Assembly (NCBI GenBank): GCA_964520045.1
Contig: CAZFMJ010000013.1
Span: 1 to 46,568 of the forward strand
Source of the DNA: CAZFMJ01 sp964520045
GTDB lineage: Bacteria; Elusimicrobiota; Elusimicrobia; Elusimicrobiales; CAZFMJ01
Length of the DNA stretch: 46,568 nt
Direction of reading: 5' to 3'
The notes beneath the pieces were generated by a model that saw only the letters and a list, made by a program, of their open reading frames with translations, was not told where the DNA came from and did not search any database. Both the position numbers and the translations under genes were made by a program. Positions 8,263 to 17,404 of this stretch are shown in pieces (the stretch's first letter is position 1; the number at the start of each line of letters is the position of its first letter).

Positions 8263-8339
8263 TTTGGATGCGTCTGCCGGACCCGCAGGAAAAGCTCGGA
8301 AGTATTGGGCCGGAAACGACCCGTAAGAGGAGACCAAAA

Positions 8340-8609
8340 ATGGCGAAAACAGAAGAAAAAACGCGCTCTAACCAGACAAAGCAGGATGCTGGGTTCAATG
8401 GCGCAAATGAAAAATCAGGCGAAAGAATGGAAGTGTGGTCATTAAACGGCAAATTCCGCACCAGAATCGGGGTGGCATTTGTAAACGATGACCGCAGTAT
8501 CAGCGTGCTTCTTAATGCTCTTCCGATAGAATCGCGCATGTTGATTGCGGCGAAAGGAAGCAATGGACAGCAGGCTGGACAGGACAATTCGTCTGATATT
8601 AAGCCCTGA
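8340..8609 (+). CDS. small hypothetical protein of the transfer region
   Basis: An 89-residue basic/polar protein. The N-terminal 35 residues are disordered (EKTRSNQTKQDAG). The C-terminal part MEVWSLNGKFRTRIGVAFVN and SISVLLNALP looks like a small beta-domain. I chose ATG 8340 because of the AGAGGAGA box; an upstream ATG at 8259 in the same frame overlaps the coupling-protein stop. Function is unknown, though similar short proteins are often found near mobilisation genes. Confidence 0.55.
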   Translation: MAKTEEKTRSNQTKQDAGFNGANEKSGERMEVWSLNGKFRTRIGVAFVNDDRSISVLLNALPIESRMLIAAKGSNGQQAGQDNSSDIKP

Positions 8610-8623
8610 CACAAGGCTTAAAA

Positions 8624-8783
8624 GGCCCGTTGGTTTTCTCTTAAAAGAGAATCCTGCGGGCCCGACACACGCATCCAAAAAAGAAATTGATCTTTGAAGG
8701 CATATCTGCCGGTCCCGTTCGGGGACTGTATTCTGTAACCAGCCCGCTGGTCTTCTCTCCTGTCAGGTCTCCGGTTTAACCGG
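8624..8783. other. hairpin-rich intergenic segment (four stem-loops)
   Basis: Within the 226-base gap between 8609 and 8836 there are four stems. The first is a long stem with GGCCCG (8624-8629) pairing with CGGGCC (8657-8662) and an inner TTCTCTT/AAGAGAA. The others are GTCCC/GGGAC at 8712-8726, ACCAGC/GCTGGT at 8738-8751 and CCGGTT/AACCGG at 8771-8783. No protein frame is convincing. It could be a structured leader RNA, an origin, or stacked post-gene hairpins. Confidence 0.55.
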
Positions 8784-8835
8784 CGGCCGGGCGGGAGGGA
8801 AGGCCGGAATGGAATATAAGTTAAAGGAGGCGGTT

Positions 8836-9402
8836 ATGGAAAATGCGCAAAACAGGGTTGACTGCGACAGAAGGCTTGATTCTGACCAGCTGCAAAAGCA
8901 AGCCAGAATCATAAAGTCGCTCATAATCGGGTATGGCCAGAAAAAAGTTGCAAGCGGAACGCTCCGCGAATACCCGAAACTGAACATCTCAGGGCTTTGG
9001 CTCAAGAAACTCGGCTGGTTGCCGGACGAAAGGGTGTTCATACTTGCCACAACTGAAGCTATTGTCGTGTCAAGATGGAAGAAAAAAGGAGTTCCCCTTG
9101 GCTGTTGTCCGAAACCGAGCCTTGTATGGGATCAAAGAAGCGGGGGTTTAATAAGCATGAAATGCGAAAATTGCGGCTTCAGCATGGATAGCGGCGAAGT
9201 TCTCATGGACTGGCACGGCGAAGATTGTATGGACGCTCCTGAATGTCCTGATTGCTATGCTGCAATGTCCATGGAGGATACAGTCTGTCCGGAATGCGAT
9301 GCCGTTGTGATGCATGAATGCCGTCTTTGCTCCCGTTTGATCAAGGCCGATGAAGATGTATGTCCCACATGCGGCGATGTTGCGGAGGTTGCAGACGACT
9401 AA
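8836..9402 (+). CDS. zinc-ribbon protein with multiple Cys pairs
   Basis: The 188-residue product has an alpha-helical N-terminus (residues 1-80) and then repeated metal-binding pairs: CENCGF, CPDCYA, CPECDA, CRLCSR and CPTCGD, with LGCC upstream. This layout suggests two or three zinc ribbons. The AAAGGAGG box fixes the start at 8836. It could bind DNA, RNA or protein; I recognise no specific family. It sits between the transfer genes and the surface-protein genes. Confidence 0.6.
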   Translation: MENAQNRVDCDRRLDSDQLQKQARIIKSLIIGYGQKKVASGTLREYPKLNISGLWLKKLGWLPDERVFILATTEAIVVSRWKKKGVPLGCCPKPSLVWDQRSGGLISMKCENCGFSMDSGEVLMDWHGEDCMDAPECPDCYAAMSMEDTVCPECDAVVMHECRLCSRLIKADEDVCPTCGDVAEVADD

Positions 9403-9408
9403 CCGCAT

Positions 9409-9441
9409 GGCCCGGCTGGTTTGCGCAAAACCGGACGGGCC
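9409..9441. repeat. post-gene hairpin resembling the one at 8624
   Basis: GGCCCG (9409-9414) pairs with CGGGCC (9436-9441), enclosing GGTTT/AAACC. The outer stem and the following CGACA are the same as at 8624-8667. It begins 6 bases after the zinc-ribbon stop. No T-run follows. Confidence 0.6.
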
Positions 9442-9475
9442 CGACAGATATGCCTTACCAGTTAAGGGAGAAAAT

Positions 9476-11770
9476 ATGAAATCATGGAAAACTAAACTGC
9501 AAATAATAATCCTGCTGGTTTTTATGGCGGGGCGTATTGTTTCAGCTTCATACATATATCCTGAGCAGAACATTGATTGGATTGTTCAGGGCACTGGCAC
9601 TGAGACATATCAGTCTGAGCCGTATGAGGCTGTAATTCACCTCAGAGCGCATTGTTACTATTCGTACACAACTTATGCTGAAGACTTGAAGGATTTTACG
9701 TTGCAATGGGGTCAGATTGTTCAGGTTATTGAAACCAGCAGATATCCGGCTTATGCCAATGATTTAGGTTTTAAAATTTACGACATAGCCGGAAGACTGT
9801 CTGCGTCCGGCACGGGGCTGCATTACCTGCCTGCGGGCAGTTACAGAATAAAAGCATGGGCGGCCAGCTCATGGGTCAGCGGTCTCTATTTTTGGCCGAC
9901 CCTGGACGGGAAAATGCTTTTTCAGACGCGGGATACCCTCACAGCGCAGGTATCGGCAAGCGATTCAGGTAATTTCCATACGGCTTACGACCCGTCGTCA
10001 GGCGGATTTATTTCATCAGGCGATACTGATTACAGCCTTTCATTCCGCAGGCCTGACGGCGCGGCGGTATCCGGTACTTTAAGCGCAATCGCTGCAAGCC
10101 ATAGCGCTCAAAATCCTGATGTGGAGCTTTCGCGGACAGGCGAGACATCAGGCAGTCTGTCTGCGGTAATTACAAAAACTGTTTTTGTTAATGATCCCCC
10201 TCCTCCTTCAAAATACATATCAGGGGCGGGACTCTACAGCCTGCACGATATTTCCAAAGGCATTAAGCTGGAATGGTCTCAGGCTCAAGACCCAAACAAT
10301 GACCCGCTTGAATTTAAGATTTATCTCGGCGCTGATCGTAACAATATGATTCAAGTCTGCACGACCGCTGACACTTATTACACTGTGCAATCGCTTGAAT
10401 TCAACACCACCTATTACTGGCGTGTAGCCACGGTAGACACCGCAGGCGCTTCTGCTGAGGGAGAAACGTCCTCTTTTGTAACAGTTTTCAAAAACAGTCC
10501 GCCTGAACCTTTCAGCATTGCATCAGATACCGGCACCATAATAACACGGAAAATTATAAATGCCGTCGCATGGCAGAATTCGCCTGATCCTGACGGAGAC
10601 ACTGTTATTTATAAATTTGGGATCGGCACAGCCAGCAGTGCGGTGGAGCAAGGGTTAAACGAAGTTATACTGTCGTCACCAGCCTATTTTTTTGACGGCT
10701 TTTCATTCGGCACGACTTACTACTGGACAGCAAAAGCCGTTGACCCTTATGGCCTTGAGACGCCTATCTCAGGCGGAATCCAATATTATCATGCGGTTTT
10801 TCCCAATTCCCCCCCTCAGCCGGTATTGTGCGATTCTCCGGAAACAATTATAACCCGCGATAATCGCTTTGACTTCAACTGGCAAAATACAGTTGACCCT
10901 GACGGCGACGCTGTAAATTACAGGTTTTTGGTTTCAACCAATCCTTTGCTGTTGACCGAAGTCCAATCAGGGACGATGACAGCGTATAACCTTGAGTTTG
11001 AATTCAATACCACTTACTACTACAAAGTAGCGGCTGTGGATCCATACGGCGCTAAAGCAGAAACTAAATTGCGCTTGTTCTACGGTTCCTTTTTGAGCGA
11101 TCCTCCCGACGCATTGCGGGTAACAGCCGGATTTATGGATTCTCCGGAGATACGGACAATGGAAAGCAAAGTGAATATATCATGGGAAAAAGTCACAAAC
11201 CCGCAGAATGACCATATTGCTTATCAGGTTTTATTAGGCGGCTCTCCGGCAGATATGACGCCGGTTATCATCATAGACAAAGATAAAATAAATACTTTTT
11301 CCACGCCTTCCAGCCGGTTCACCGTAAAGCAGACTGAGGAGCAAATAACAGTGGATATTTCCGGTCTGGAATTTTACAAAACCTACTTTGTGAAAATATC
11401 AGCTTCAACAGAATATCTTGCTAAAACAGAAACTCCGATAAAGACCTTTTCGCTCCAGCCTGTTTCCGGCATGCCGCAGGCTTACAACTATCCCAATCCG
11501 TTCAAAGCAGGCAGGGAAAACACAAATATCGTGATTATTGCGCCTCCCGGCGGAACTCAGGAGGCTGAGATCGCAATTTACACTGAATTCCAGGATATCG
11601 TGCGCAGGCTGAGAATCAATTCCGTGCCCGCCGGTCCGTATCAAATAATATGGGACGGCAGGGATTCTATGGGCAGGCCTGTGTTCAATGGAACATATAT
11701 ATGCAGGGTGATTCTAAAAACAGGAAGCAATACTTTAAAACACACCTTTATAATTGCGGTAGCGAGATGA
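9476..11770 (+). CDS. secreted fibronectin-III repeat protein with a FlgD-like C-terminal domain
   Basis: ATG 9476 follows an AAGGGAG box and starts a signal peptide (KLQIIILLVFMAGRIVSAS). Residues about 240-640 contain four fibronectin type III-like repeats, each with the signature FNTTYYWRVATVD, GTTYYWTAKAVD, FNTTYYYKVAAVD or FYKTYFVKISAS and a DPDGD or DPNND loop. The last 90 residues (YNYPNPFKAG, IIWDGRDSMGRPVFNGTYIC) match the FlgD Ig-like C-terminal domain that often serves as a surface-anchoring or sorting region. The 764-residue protein is likely exported to the cell surface. It is next to a PorV-like gene and upstream of the pilus genes, so it may aid mating contact; that is inference. 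Confidence 0.8.
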   Translation: MKSWKTKLQIIILLVFMAGRIVSASYIYPEQNIDWIVQGTGTETYQSEPYEAVIHLRAHCYYSYTTYAEDLKDFTLQWGQIVQVIETSRYPAYANDLGFKIYDIAGRLSASGTGLHYLPAGSYRIKAWAASSWVSGLYFWPTLDGKMLFQTRDTLTAQVSASDSGNFHTAYDPSSGGFISSGDTDYSLSFRRPDGAAVSGTLSAIAASHSAQNPDVELSRTGETSGSLSAVITKTVFVNDPPPPSKYISGAGLYSLHDISKGIKLEWSQAQDPNNDPLEFKIYLGADRNNMIQVCTTADTYYTVQSLEFNTTYYWRVATVDTAGASAEGETSSFVTVFKNSPPEPFSIASDTGTIITRKIINAVAWQNSPDPDGDTVIYKFGIGTASSAVEQGLNEVILSSPAYFFDGFSFGTTYYWTAKAVDPYGLETPISGGIQYYHAVFPNSPPQPVLCDSPETIITRDNRFDFNWQNTVDPDGDAVNYRFLVSTNPLLLTEVQSGTMTAYNLEFEFNTTYYYKVAAVDPYGAKAETKLRLFYGSFLSDPPDALRVTAGFMDSPEIRTMESKVNISWEKVTNPQNDHIAYQVLLGGSPADMTPVIIIDKDKINTFSTPSSRFTVKQTEEQITVDISGLEFYKTYFVKISASTEYLAKTETPIKTFSLQPVSGMPQAYNYPNPFKAGRENTNIVIIAPPGGTQEAEIAIYTEFQDIVRRLRINSVPAGPYQIIWDGRDSMGRPVFNGTYICRVILKTGSNTLKHTFIIAVAR

Positions 11771-11776
11771 AGCTCG

Positions 11777-11794
11777 CCCGTGCTGAAGCACGGG
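11777..11794. repeat. 7-bp hairpin after the surface-protein gene
   Basis: CCCGTGC and GCACGGG pair around TGAA, 6 bases after the stop at 11770. No T-run follows. It may be an RNA 3'-end stabiliser or part of the dispersed repeat that starts nearby. Confidence 0.45.
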
Positions 11795-11801
11795 GGTTAC
11801 G

Positions 11802-11873
11802 GGCGGAATCTCTCCGAAGCGCTGTGCTGCTAAAGCTTTGAAGTGTCTGCGACTTTTTAGCGAAGGAGGATAA
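11802..11873 (+). repeat. dispersed ~70-bp repeat, copy B, carrying an RBS
   Basis: Near-identical to the reverse complement of 4366-4434. Its 3' end, GCGAAGGAGGATA, is a strong Shine-Dalgarno sequence just before the ATG at 11875, so the repeat supplies the translation signal of the PorV-like gene. Confidence 0.85.
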
Positions 11874-11874
11874 T

Positions 11875-13728
11875 ATGAAAAAAACCATCCTAACCGTATC
11901 AGCATTATTTGTAATAGCTCAGGATCTTCATGCCGGTGAATCCGGCATACGCCGGCATTTTCTTTCGCGCGGGCCCGGCGCTGAGCCTGCCGGCCTTGCT
12001 GAAACATATTCCGCTTCCGCAAAGGGAAGTCTTGCCATGTATTACAATCCGGCGGGACTGGGCAGATATGCGGGCGACGTCGCGGCTGAGCACCTTTTCC
12101 TATATGACGGCGCAAGTTACAATTTTTTCGGTGTAAGCTTTCCGTCCCTTGATTCAGGTTTCGGACTCGGCATAATACAGCTCAGCAGGTCTGGCATTAT
12201 AAGGCGGCTGGCAATAGACGACCCCGGCATAGGGATAGAATCCAATCAAACAGCTTATATTTTCGGGTTTTCGAGGAAAGCGGCGAAGGGATTATACGCC
12301 GGAATTTCTGGGACGCTTATAAGCATGGCAATGGATTCTTTAAACGCCAAAGGTTTTGCCGGTGATTTTGGCGCGCAGTATCAGCGTAATATTGAAAAAT
12401 TGGATTCCCTCAAAGATCCGGTTCTCTCATTCGGGCTTTTGGTTAAAAACTTCCTAAGACCAGGCCTTAAGTTATGCGAGGCAAAAGAATTTTATCCGAC
12501 TGAATTCAGGCTCGGGACTTCGTTTAAATTCAACACAAGCTCAAAATATATTGAAAAAGAAAACAAGGTTGTAAGCGATTCGCTGGAAGCGGGGATTGAA
12601 CTGCGCAGGACAGCTGAAGCCATGCCGGTTAATTCCATGAGCATGGGAATCCAGTATTCATTAAGGCAAAGACTTAAATTGAGGCTGGGGATTTCGGATA
12701 TAAACGAATTTTCCCTAACCGGCGGGATAGGTCTTATCACAGCAGGCGGAGCATTCAGCATAGATATTTCGGCTGAGAACAAGCCGCTTTCCCCCAATCC
12801 CCGCATTACCTGCGGTTACAGGTTCGGACAGGATCAGGGCGAAAAAGAAAAATTCATGGATGAGCACAGGCTGGCGCGCGTAAAAGCAGAAAGCCTTAAA
12901 CAGAATTTTCTTAAGACAGCGGAGAATGATTTTGACTCGGCGAGGTACGTTCAGGCGCAGAAGAATTATGAAAACGCATGGATCTTAGACCCGTTGGATA
13001 ATGATTTGCGCCAAAAACTTGCAAAGACAAATGATATAGCTGAAAAAGCCTCGGCAAAACAGATGCTTGAGCAGGCATATACCAAACAAGCTGAGAATAA
13101 TATCGGGACTGCATTGAAAACAGCGCTGAGTGCGGCAGAGCTTGGAAAAGCAGGGCTTGAAGAATCAAACCTTGTGGGCAGGATTATTGAGGCAGGCAGG
13201 AAAGATCCTAAAGCCCGCATAAAAGTTGAATCAATATTAGCTGATTTCAGGGAACAGACCGAGCAGGGGATACGTACAGATATCGACTCTGATAAGTTTG
13301 TGGATGCTGAACTGAAAATCCGATTACTCAAAACAGCGGTCGGCGATGGCAGCCGCATAAAAGAGATTGAAACGAAAATCGAATCTGAAAAGAACAGCAG
13401 AATACGGGGATTGATACACGAAGCTGAGCAGGCGGATAACGGCGGGTATTTTGCAGGCGCTTACATGCTTCTCAGGCAGGCCATGAGATTTATGCCTGAT
13501 AACAAGGCAGTGTCTGAACAGCTCAGCCAGATTAAATCCAAATATCTCAGCAAAAATAAGTCAGGCGTAATGGAACAGATTCAGGCTGAAAAGCTTTTTG
13601 CATTAGCCACCGTTGAAATTGTAAACGGAAACGCGCAAAAAGGACTTAATACGCTCGCAAAACTTTTTGATATTGACGCCGTATATGAGCCGGCGCATCT
13701 TGTGCTGGATTATCTGAACGCAAATTAA
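11875..13728 (+). CDS. PorV/PorQ-like outer-membrane protein with C-terminal helical repeats
   Basis: After a signal peptide (TILTVSALFVIAQDLHAG), residues 20-310 read like the PorV/PorQ/UPF0164 beta-barrel family: SLAMYYNPAGLGRYAG near the N-terminus, then alternating strands such as YAGISGTLISMAMDSL and SMGIQYSLRQRLKLRLG. From residue 320 to the end the protein is helical and TPR-like (YVQAQKNYENAWILDP, YFAGAYMLLRQAMRFMPDN). PorV proteins serve in secretion or attachment of surface proteins with special C-terminal domains. The gene directly follows one encoding a protein with a FlgD-like C-terminus, which suggests a cargo-and-receptor pair. Its ribosome-binding site lies in the dispersed repeat. 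Confidence 0.75.
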   Translation: MKKTILTVSALFVIAQDLHAGESGIRRHFLSRGPGAEPAGLAETYSASAKGSLAMYYNPAGLGRYAGDVAAEHLFLYDGASYNFFGVSFPSLDSGFGLGIIQLSRSGIIRRLAIDDPGIGIESNQTAYIFGFSRKAAKGLYAGISGTLISMAMDSLNAKGFAGDFGAQYQRNIEKLDSLKDPVLSFGLLVKNFLRPGLKLCEAKEFYPTEFRLGTSFKFNTSSKYIEKENKVVSDSLEAGIELRRTAEAMPVNSMSMGIQYSLRQRLKLRLGISDINEFSLTGGIGLITAGGAFSIDISAENKPLSPNPRITCGYRFGQDQGEKEKFMDEHRLARVKAESLKQNFLKTAENDFDSARYVQAQKNYENAWILDPLDNDLRQKLAKTNDIAEKASAKQMLEQAYTKQAENNIGTALKTALSAAELGKAGLEESNLVGRIIEAGRKDPKARIKVESILADFREQTEQGIRTDIDSDKFVDAELKIRLLKTAVGDGSRIKEIETKIESEKNSRIRGLIHEAEQADNGGYFAGAYMLLRQAMRFMPDNKAVSEQLSQIKSKYLSKNKSGVMEQIQAEKLFALATVEIVNGNAQKGLNTLAKLFDIDAVYEPAHLVLDYLNAN

Positions 13729-13743
13729 GGAGAAAAGACAAAC

Positions 13744-14043
13744 ATGAAGAAAATAAAACCCATGACCGCAGGAGCCGCAATACTTGCCGCAGTATTGGTT
13801 TCCAATGCCTCGGCATTAACCGGAAGCGAAAGCGATATTATCAACTTCCTCAATAAGCTGAATTCATTCCTGAACCAGACTCTTGTTCCGCTTGGCATGT
13901 GCGGCGCGGCAATTGCCGCAGGCTTGTATTATTTCGGAAGCAGGGAAGCCGCCGAGAGAGCGCAGGGCGTGTTTATCGGTGCGGTAATAATGCTTCTTGC
14001 AGGTTCGGTTTTCTCTCTGCTGGCAAACTTCGCAGGCAGATGA
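13744..14043 (+). CDS. VirB2/TrbC-like pilin
   Basis: A 99-residue prepilin-like protein with a signal peptide (AGAAILAAVLVSNASA) and two hydrophobic helices (LVPLGMCGAAIAAGLYYFG and GVFIGAVIMLLAGSVFSLL) separated by a short charged loop, the usual VirB2/TrbC layout. It would form the conjugative pilus. Its stop overlaps the next start (ATGA). GGAGA precedes the ATG. Confidence 0.85.
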   Translation: MKKIKPMTAGAAILAAVLVSNASALTGSESDIINFLNKLNSFLNQTLVPLGMCGAAIAAGLYYFGSREAAERAQGVFIGAVIMLLAGSVFSLLANFAGR

Positions 14044-14294
14044 GAATAAAAACATACAGAAGTCTGGGTATCCGCGACGAAATACTTGGGTTAGAGCCTG
14101 CCGAAATAGGAGTTTTAGCTCTGGTGTTTTTTATCGCGGATTACATACTGCCTGCGCTTTGCAACCTTGCGGTGACAGTTATAGCTTATGCGCTTATCAG
14201 GATATACAAACGCAACAAGCCGGCAGGATATACAACCGGACTTTTGCGTTTTCTGGCCGCGCCCGTGTATTACATCATATCGCATGAGGAGTAA
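14040..14294 (+). CDS. VirB3-like inner-membrane protein
   Basis: An 84-residue protein starting at ATG 14040, overlapping the pilin stop. It has a short N-terminal strand segment (YRSLGIRDEILGLEP), then a hydrophobic hairpin (IGVLALVFFIADYILPALCN and AVTVIAYALIRIY) and a basic end. Size, topology and position between pilin and VirB4 fit VirB3/TrbD/TraL. The frame stays open upstream, but the overlapping ATG is the natural start. Confidence 0.75.
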   Translation: MRIKTYRSLGIRDEILGLEPAEIGVLALVFFIADYILPALCNLAVTVIAYALIRIYKRNKPAGYTTGLLRFLAAPVYYIISHEE

Positions 14295-14300
14295 TTACCG

Positions 14301-16765
14301 ATGAGAGATCCTATTCCTGTAAGGCTCAAATCCATGCTTGCCCCGCACAGACAGATGCCTTTTCATCGGATGATAAACATCTGGGATATCCGCGATAGCG
14401 TAATCATAGGCATGGACGGCCGGATAAGCGCAGGTTTTGAAATAACCGCGCCTGATATGTCCTTTATGGAAAAGCAGGAAACGGAAGCCAAGACAATGTG
14501 TTTCAGGCGGCTTCTGAACGGTTTGCCTTCGGAATCTGTTCTGCAATGGATAATCAGAGCGCGGGAAGGCAATCCCGAAATCCTTGAGCAGTACAGAAAC
14601 TGCGTGTCCGGCACAATTCATAATGCCGGCAAGGCAGAGTCATTCGCGCAGAAAATTGTGCAGGCAAAATATGACTGGTACAAATCAAAGCCCGTGCAGA
14701 AGCGCAGATGTTTTTTGTTCGCAGGGAAAAAGCCTAAATCCCGCATCAAGCCGGGTATCTTTCCTGTGCGGAGCCGGGAATTTGGCGGTATCGCGCAATC
14801 CGGCCATATTGAAACAATGAAAGAGCTTTCGCTCCTCATACAATCAGTGCTGGAACAGCTGTCATCCGCAGGTATCACGGTAAGGCAATTGGATAACAGG
14901 GAATTATTTGATTTCTGCTTCAGCCATTTAAACCCGCTTTTTTCAAGGCGGACCAAGCCTGTTTATGAGCATCCGTTCCTTACTTTGCGCTCAAGGCTGG
15001 CGTGGAATGCATTCGCCAATGAGTTCGCGCATGGCTTTATCGACGGTTATTACTGCAAAGGACTTCATCTTGAGACCTACCCTGATTATACCGACACAAC
15101 CCTTTTTCCCTCTCTGCTTGAAAAGCTTTGGCCGGATTATGACATCTGCTTTTCAATTGAATCCGCTGATACAAAGACAAAGCTTGAATCCTTAAAAAGA
15201 AAAGCCAATTTCCTGCGCAATATGATCTCCGTGTCTTCCGGTAAGAACTACGGCACCCAGCAGAAATACACCGAAATCGACGAGCTTTTAAGCGAAATGG
15301 CGGAGACTTCGCAAAAGCTTTTTGATTTCAGGCTCAACCTGCTTGTCAGAAGCAGGGACAAACACGAGCTTGATGAAAAGACAGGGCTTGCCCTCTCTTC
15401 ATTTGAGAATTTTGCCTCTGCCCGCGCTGTTTCAAGCGACATGTGCCATGACAGGATGTTTTTGGCCTGCCTTCCGGGACACAGCCATTTAAACCACAGG
15501 CATTTTCTTATGCCTACGAATGGACTCGCGAACCTTCTTCCGCTTTCATGGCCGTGGCAGGGTTGCTCAGCCCCGAAAATGCTTTTTGAGACTTCCCATG
15601 CCGAGCTTCTGCCTGTTGACCCGTTTGACGAGTCCCTTCCCGCAAAGCACGGCATAATAATAGGCGCTACAGGCTCAGGCAAAAGCTTTATGGCCAATTA
15701 CATGCTTGCGAACTTTTTCCTTGAATCCGAATCAAACCACATCGTGATAATCGATGTGGGCGGCTCTTACCGCAAATTCGCGAAACTTTTCTCAGGGCAG
15801 TACCTTGACGTGGATATGTCCGGGAAATATTTATTCACACCGTTTCCGCTTAAATGCGATCTAGGCGATGACGAGGAAGCAGCCCTTGTGAGTATTCTGG
15901 CGAAGATGTGCATGTATCCGGACAGAAAGAATTTGTCTGCGAGCGAAAACAGGGCATTACGCGGCGCTGTGCGGACGGCATACGACAATATAGGCGAAAA
16001 AGGCAGGCCGAGGCTTTCCGATCTTGTGGGAATACTTAAAAACTGCACTTCGACGCTTTTGGCTATTGAAGAAGAGCTTGTCCCGGCATGCAAACGGCTT
16101 GCCGCGCCTCTGCAGATGTGGTGCGAAGGCAGTTACGGCAGAATACTTGACGCGAAGGAAAGCTCGGTAAATGTCGATAACAGGCTTACTGTTTTTGACC
16201 TTCAGAAGCTTGAATCGGAAAAAGAGCTTCAGGCGATAACCTTTTTCGCTATACGGTCGTTGATTTACGAAAAACTGCGCGATGTGAACCTGCGCAAGAT
16301 TATAGCGATAGATGAAGGCTGGAAGTTTTTCGACGATGAAACAGGAAGCAGGCTGATACAGGACCTTTATAGGACCGCGCGCAAATACAATGCCATGATA
16401 CTTTCCATATCCCAGTCGCCTGTTGAATTCCTGAAAAGCAAAGCGGGCACCGCCATAGTCAGCAATTCTTATGTCAAATATATCCTTCAGATGAAAAAAG
16501 ATCTTAACCTGCTTGAAAATCTCGGGCTCAACACTCGCGAGACAGAAGCCGTCAAAAGCATCCAGACGGTGCCCGGCAGGCACAGCGAGATTTTTCTTAA
16601 ATTCGGTAATTGCGCAAGCATACTGAAAATAGAGCCCTGCCCCATGGATTACTGGATATGCACCAGCAGTCCGCAGGACAGGAAGATTGAAAACGAGATA
16701 CGCCAGCGCAATCCTCATGCGTGCGATATGGAAATACTGGAGATGCTATGCAAAACAAGGCAGGG
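14301..16765 (+). CDS. VirB4-like conjugation ATPase (C-terminus cut by assembly gap)
   Basis: Walker A is GATGSGKSF at about residue 453, and Walker B is KIIAIDEGWKFF at about 667, followed by DLYRTARKYNAMILSISQS, the conserved VirB4/TraC C-terminal motif. The N-terminal 400 residues match the VirB4 N-domain in length. A GAGGAG box precedes the ATG at 14301. The sequence reaches the 10-N gap at 16766 at about residue 822, close to the expected end, so only a few residues are missing. VirB4 powers pilus assembly and substrate transfer at the inner membrane. Confidence 0.92.
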
Positions 16766-16775
16766 NNNNNNNNNN
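16766..16775. other. assembly gap (10 N)
   Basis: Ten N bases separate the end of the VirB4-like frame from the start of the VirB5-like frame. The fixed size suggests a scaffold gap of unknown true length. The VirB5 signal peptide and possibly a small gene are hidden here. Confidence 0.98.
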
Positions 16776-17404
16776 CCCTGCGCCAGAACTATACCGCCGC
16801 AATGCGCCATTATGATGAATTCCAGCGCTTTAACAGCGGAAAAGGCATTTTCCATAATGCCGGAACAATAATAAAAGACTCTGTGACCAATTCGGCTTAC
16901 GACAAAATGGTTAGAGCCGAAAACGAACTGCTTTATTCTTATGATCCTGATGTTGCGGTAGAACGCCTTAGCCGCAAAATTCAGAACTCCACCTCATCAG
17001 GCATTGAATCAGCCGGTAATAAAGCCGGGCAAACAATTCTTTCAGATGAAGATGAATACCGGCATAAAACAGGTCAGGCGGCTAATGAAAAGTTCAATCA
17101 GGCGGTAGACGATAAAATATATGAAAACATGTCATGGATCAATTCCATTATTCAGGCAAGCATGGAATCGAAGAAGACAGGCGAAAAAATGACCACTTCC
17201 GAGAATATTCAGGTAAAAGCTCAGGGGCTGCAGCTTCAGGCATTAGCGCAGATTCAGCAGATTTCAGCCAAAACTCTGGAAACGCAGACAATACTTCTCC
17301 TGTATGCGAACAGAACTCAGAAGTCGGACACTAAAATATGGGGCGACTTTAACAAAAGCCTTAGCAGGATGAAGCCTCTTGTATTTGAGGGAGGGAAAAA
17401 ATGA
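16776..17404 (+). CDS. VirB5/TrbJ-like protein, 5' end missing
   Basis: About 210 residues survive. They are helical and rich in Gln/Asn (RQNYTAAMRHYDEF, GLQLQALAQIQQISAKTLET), the pattern of TrbJ/VirB5 minor pilus components that act in the periplasm at the pilus tip. Its signal peptide would lie in or before the N gap. The stop overlaps the next ATG (ATGA at 17401). Confidence 0.65.

Noticed and set aside
8610..8835. Known riboswitch class
   Set aside because: Stems are present but I could not match them to any described riboswitch core.
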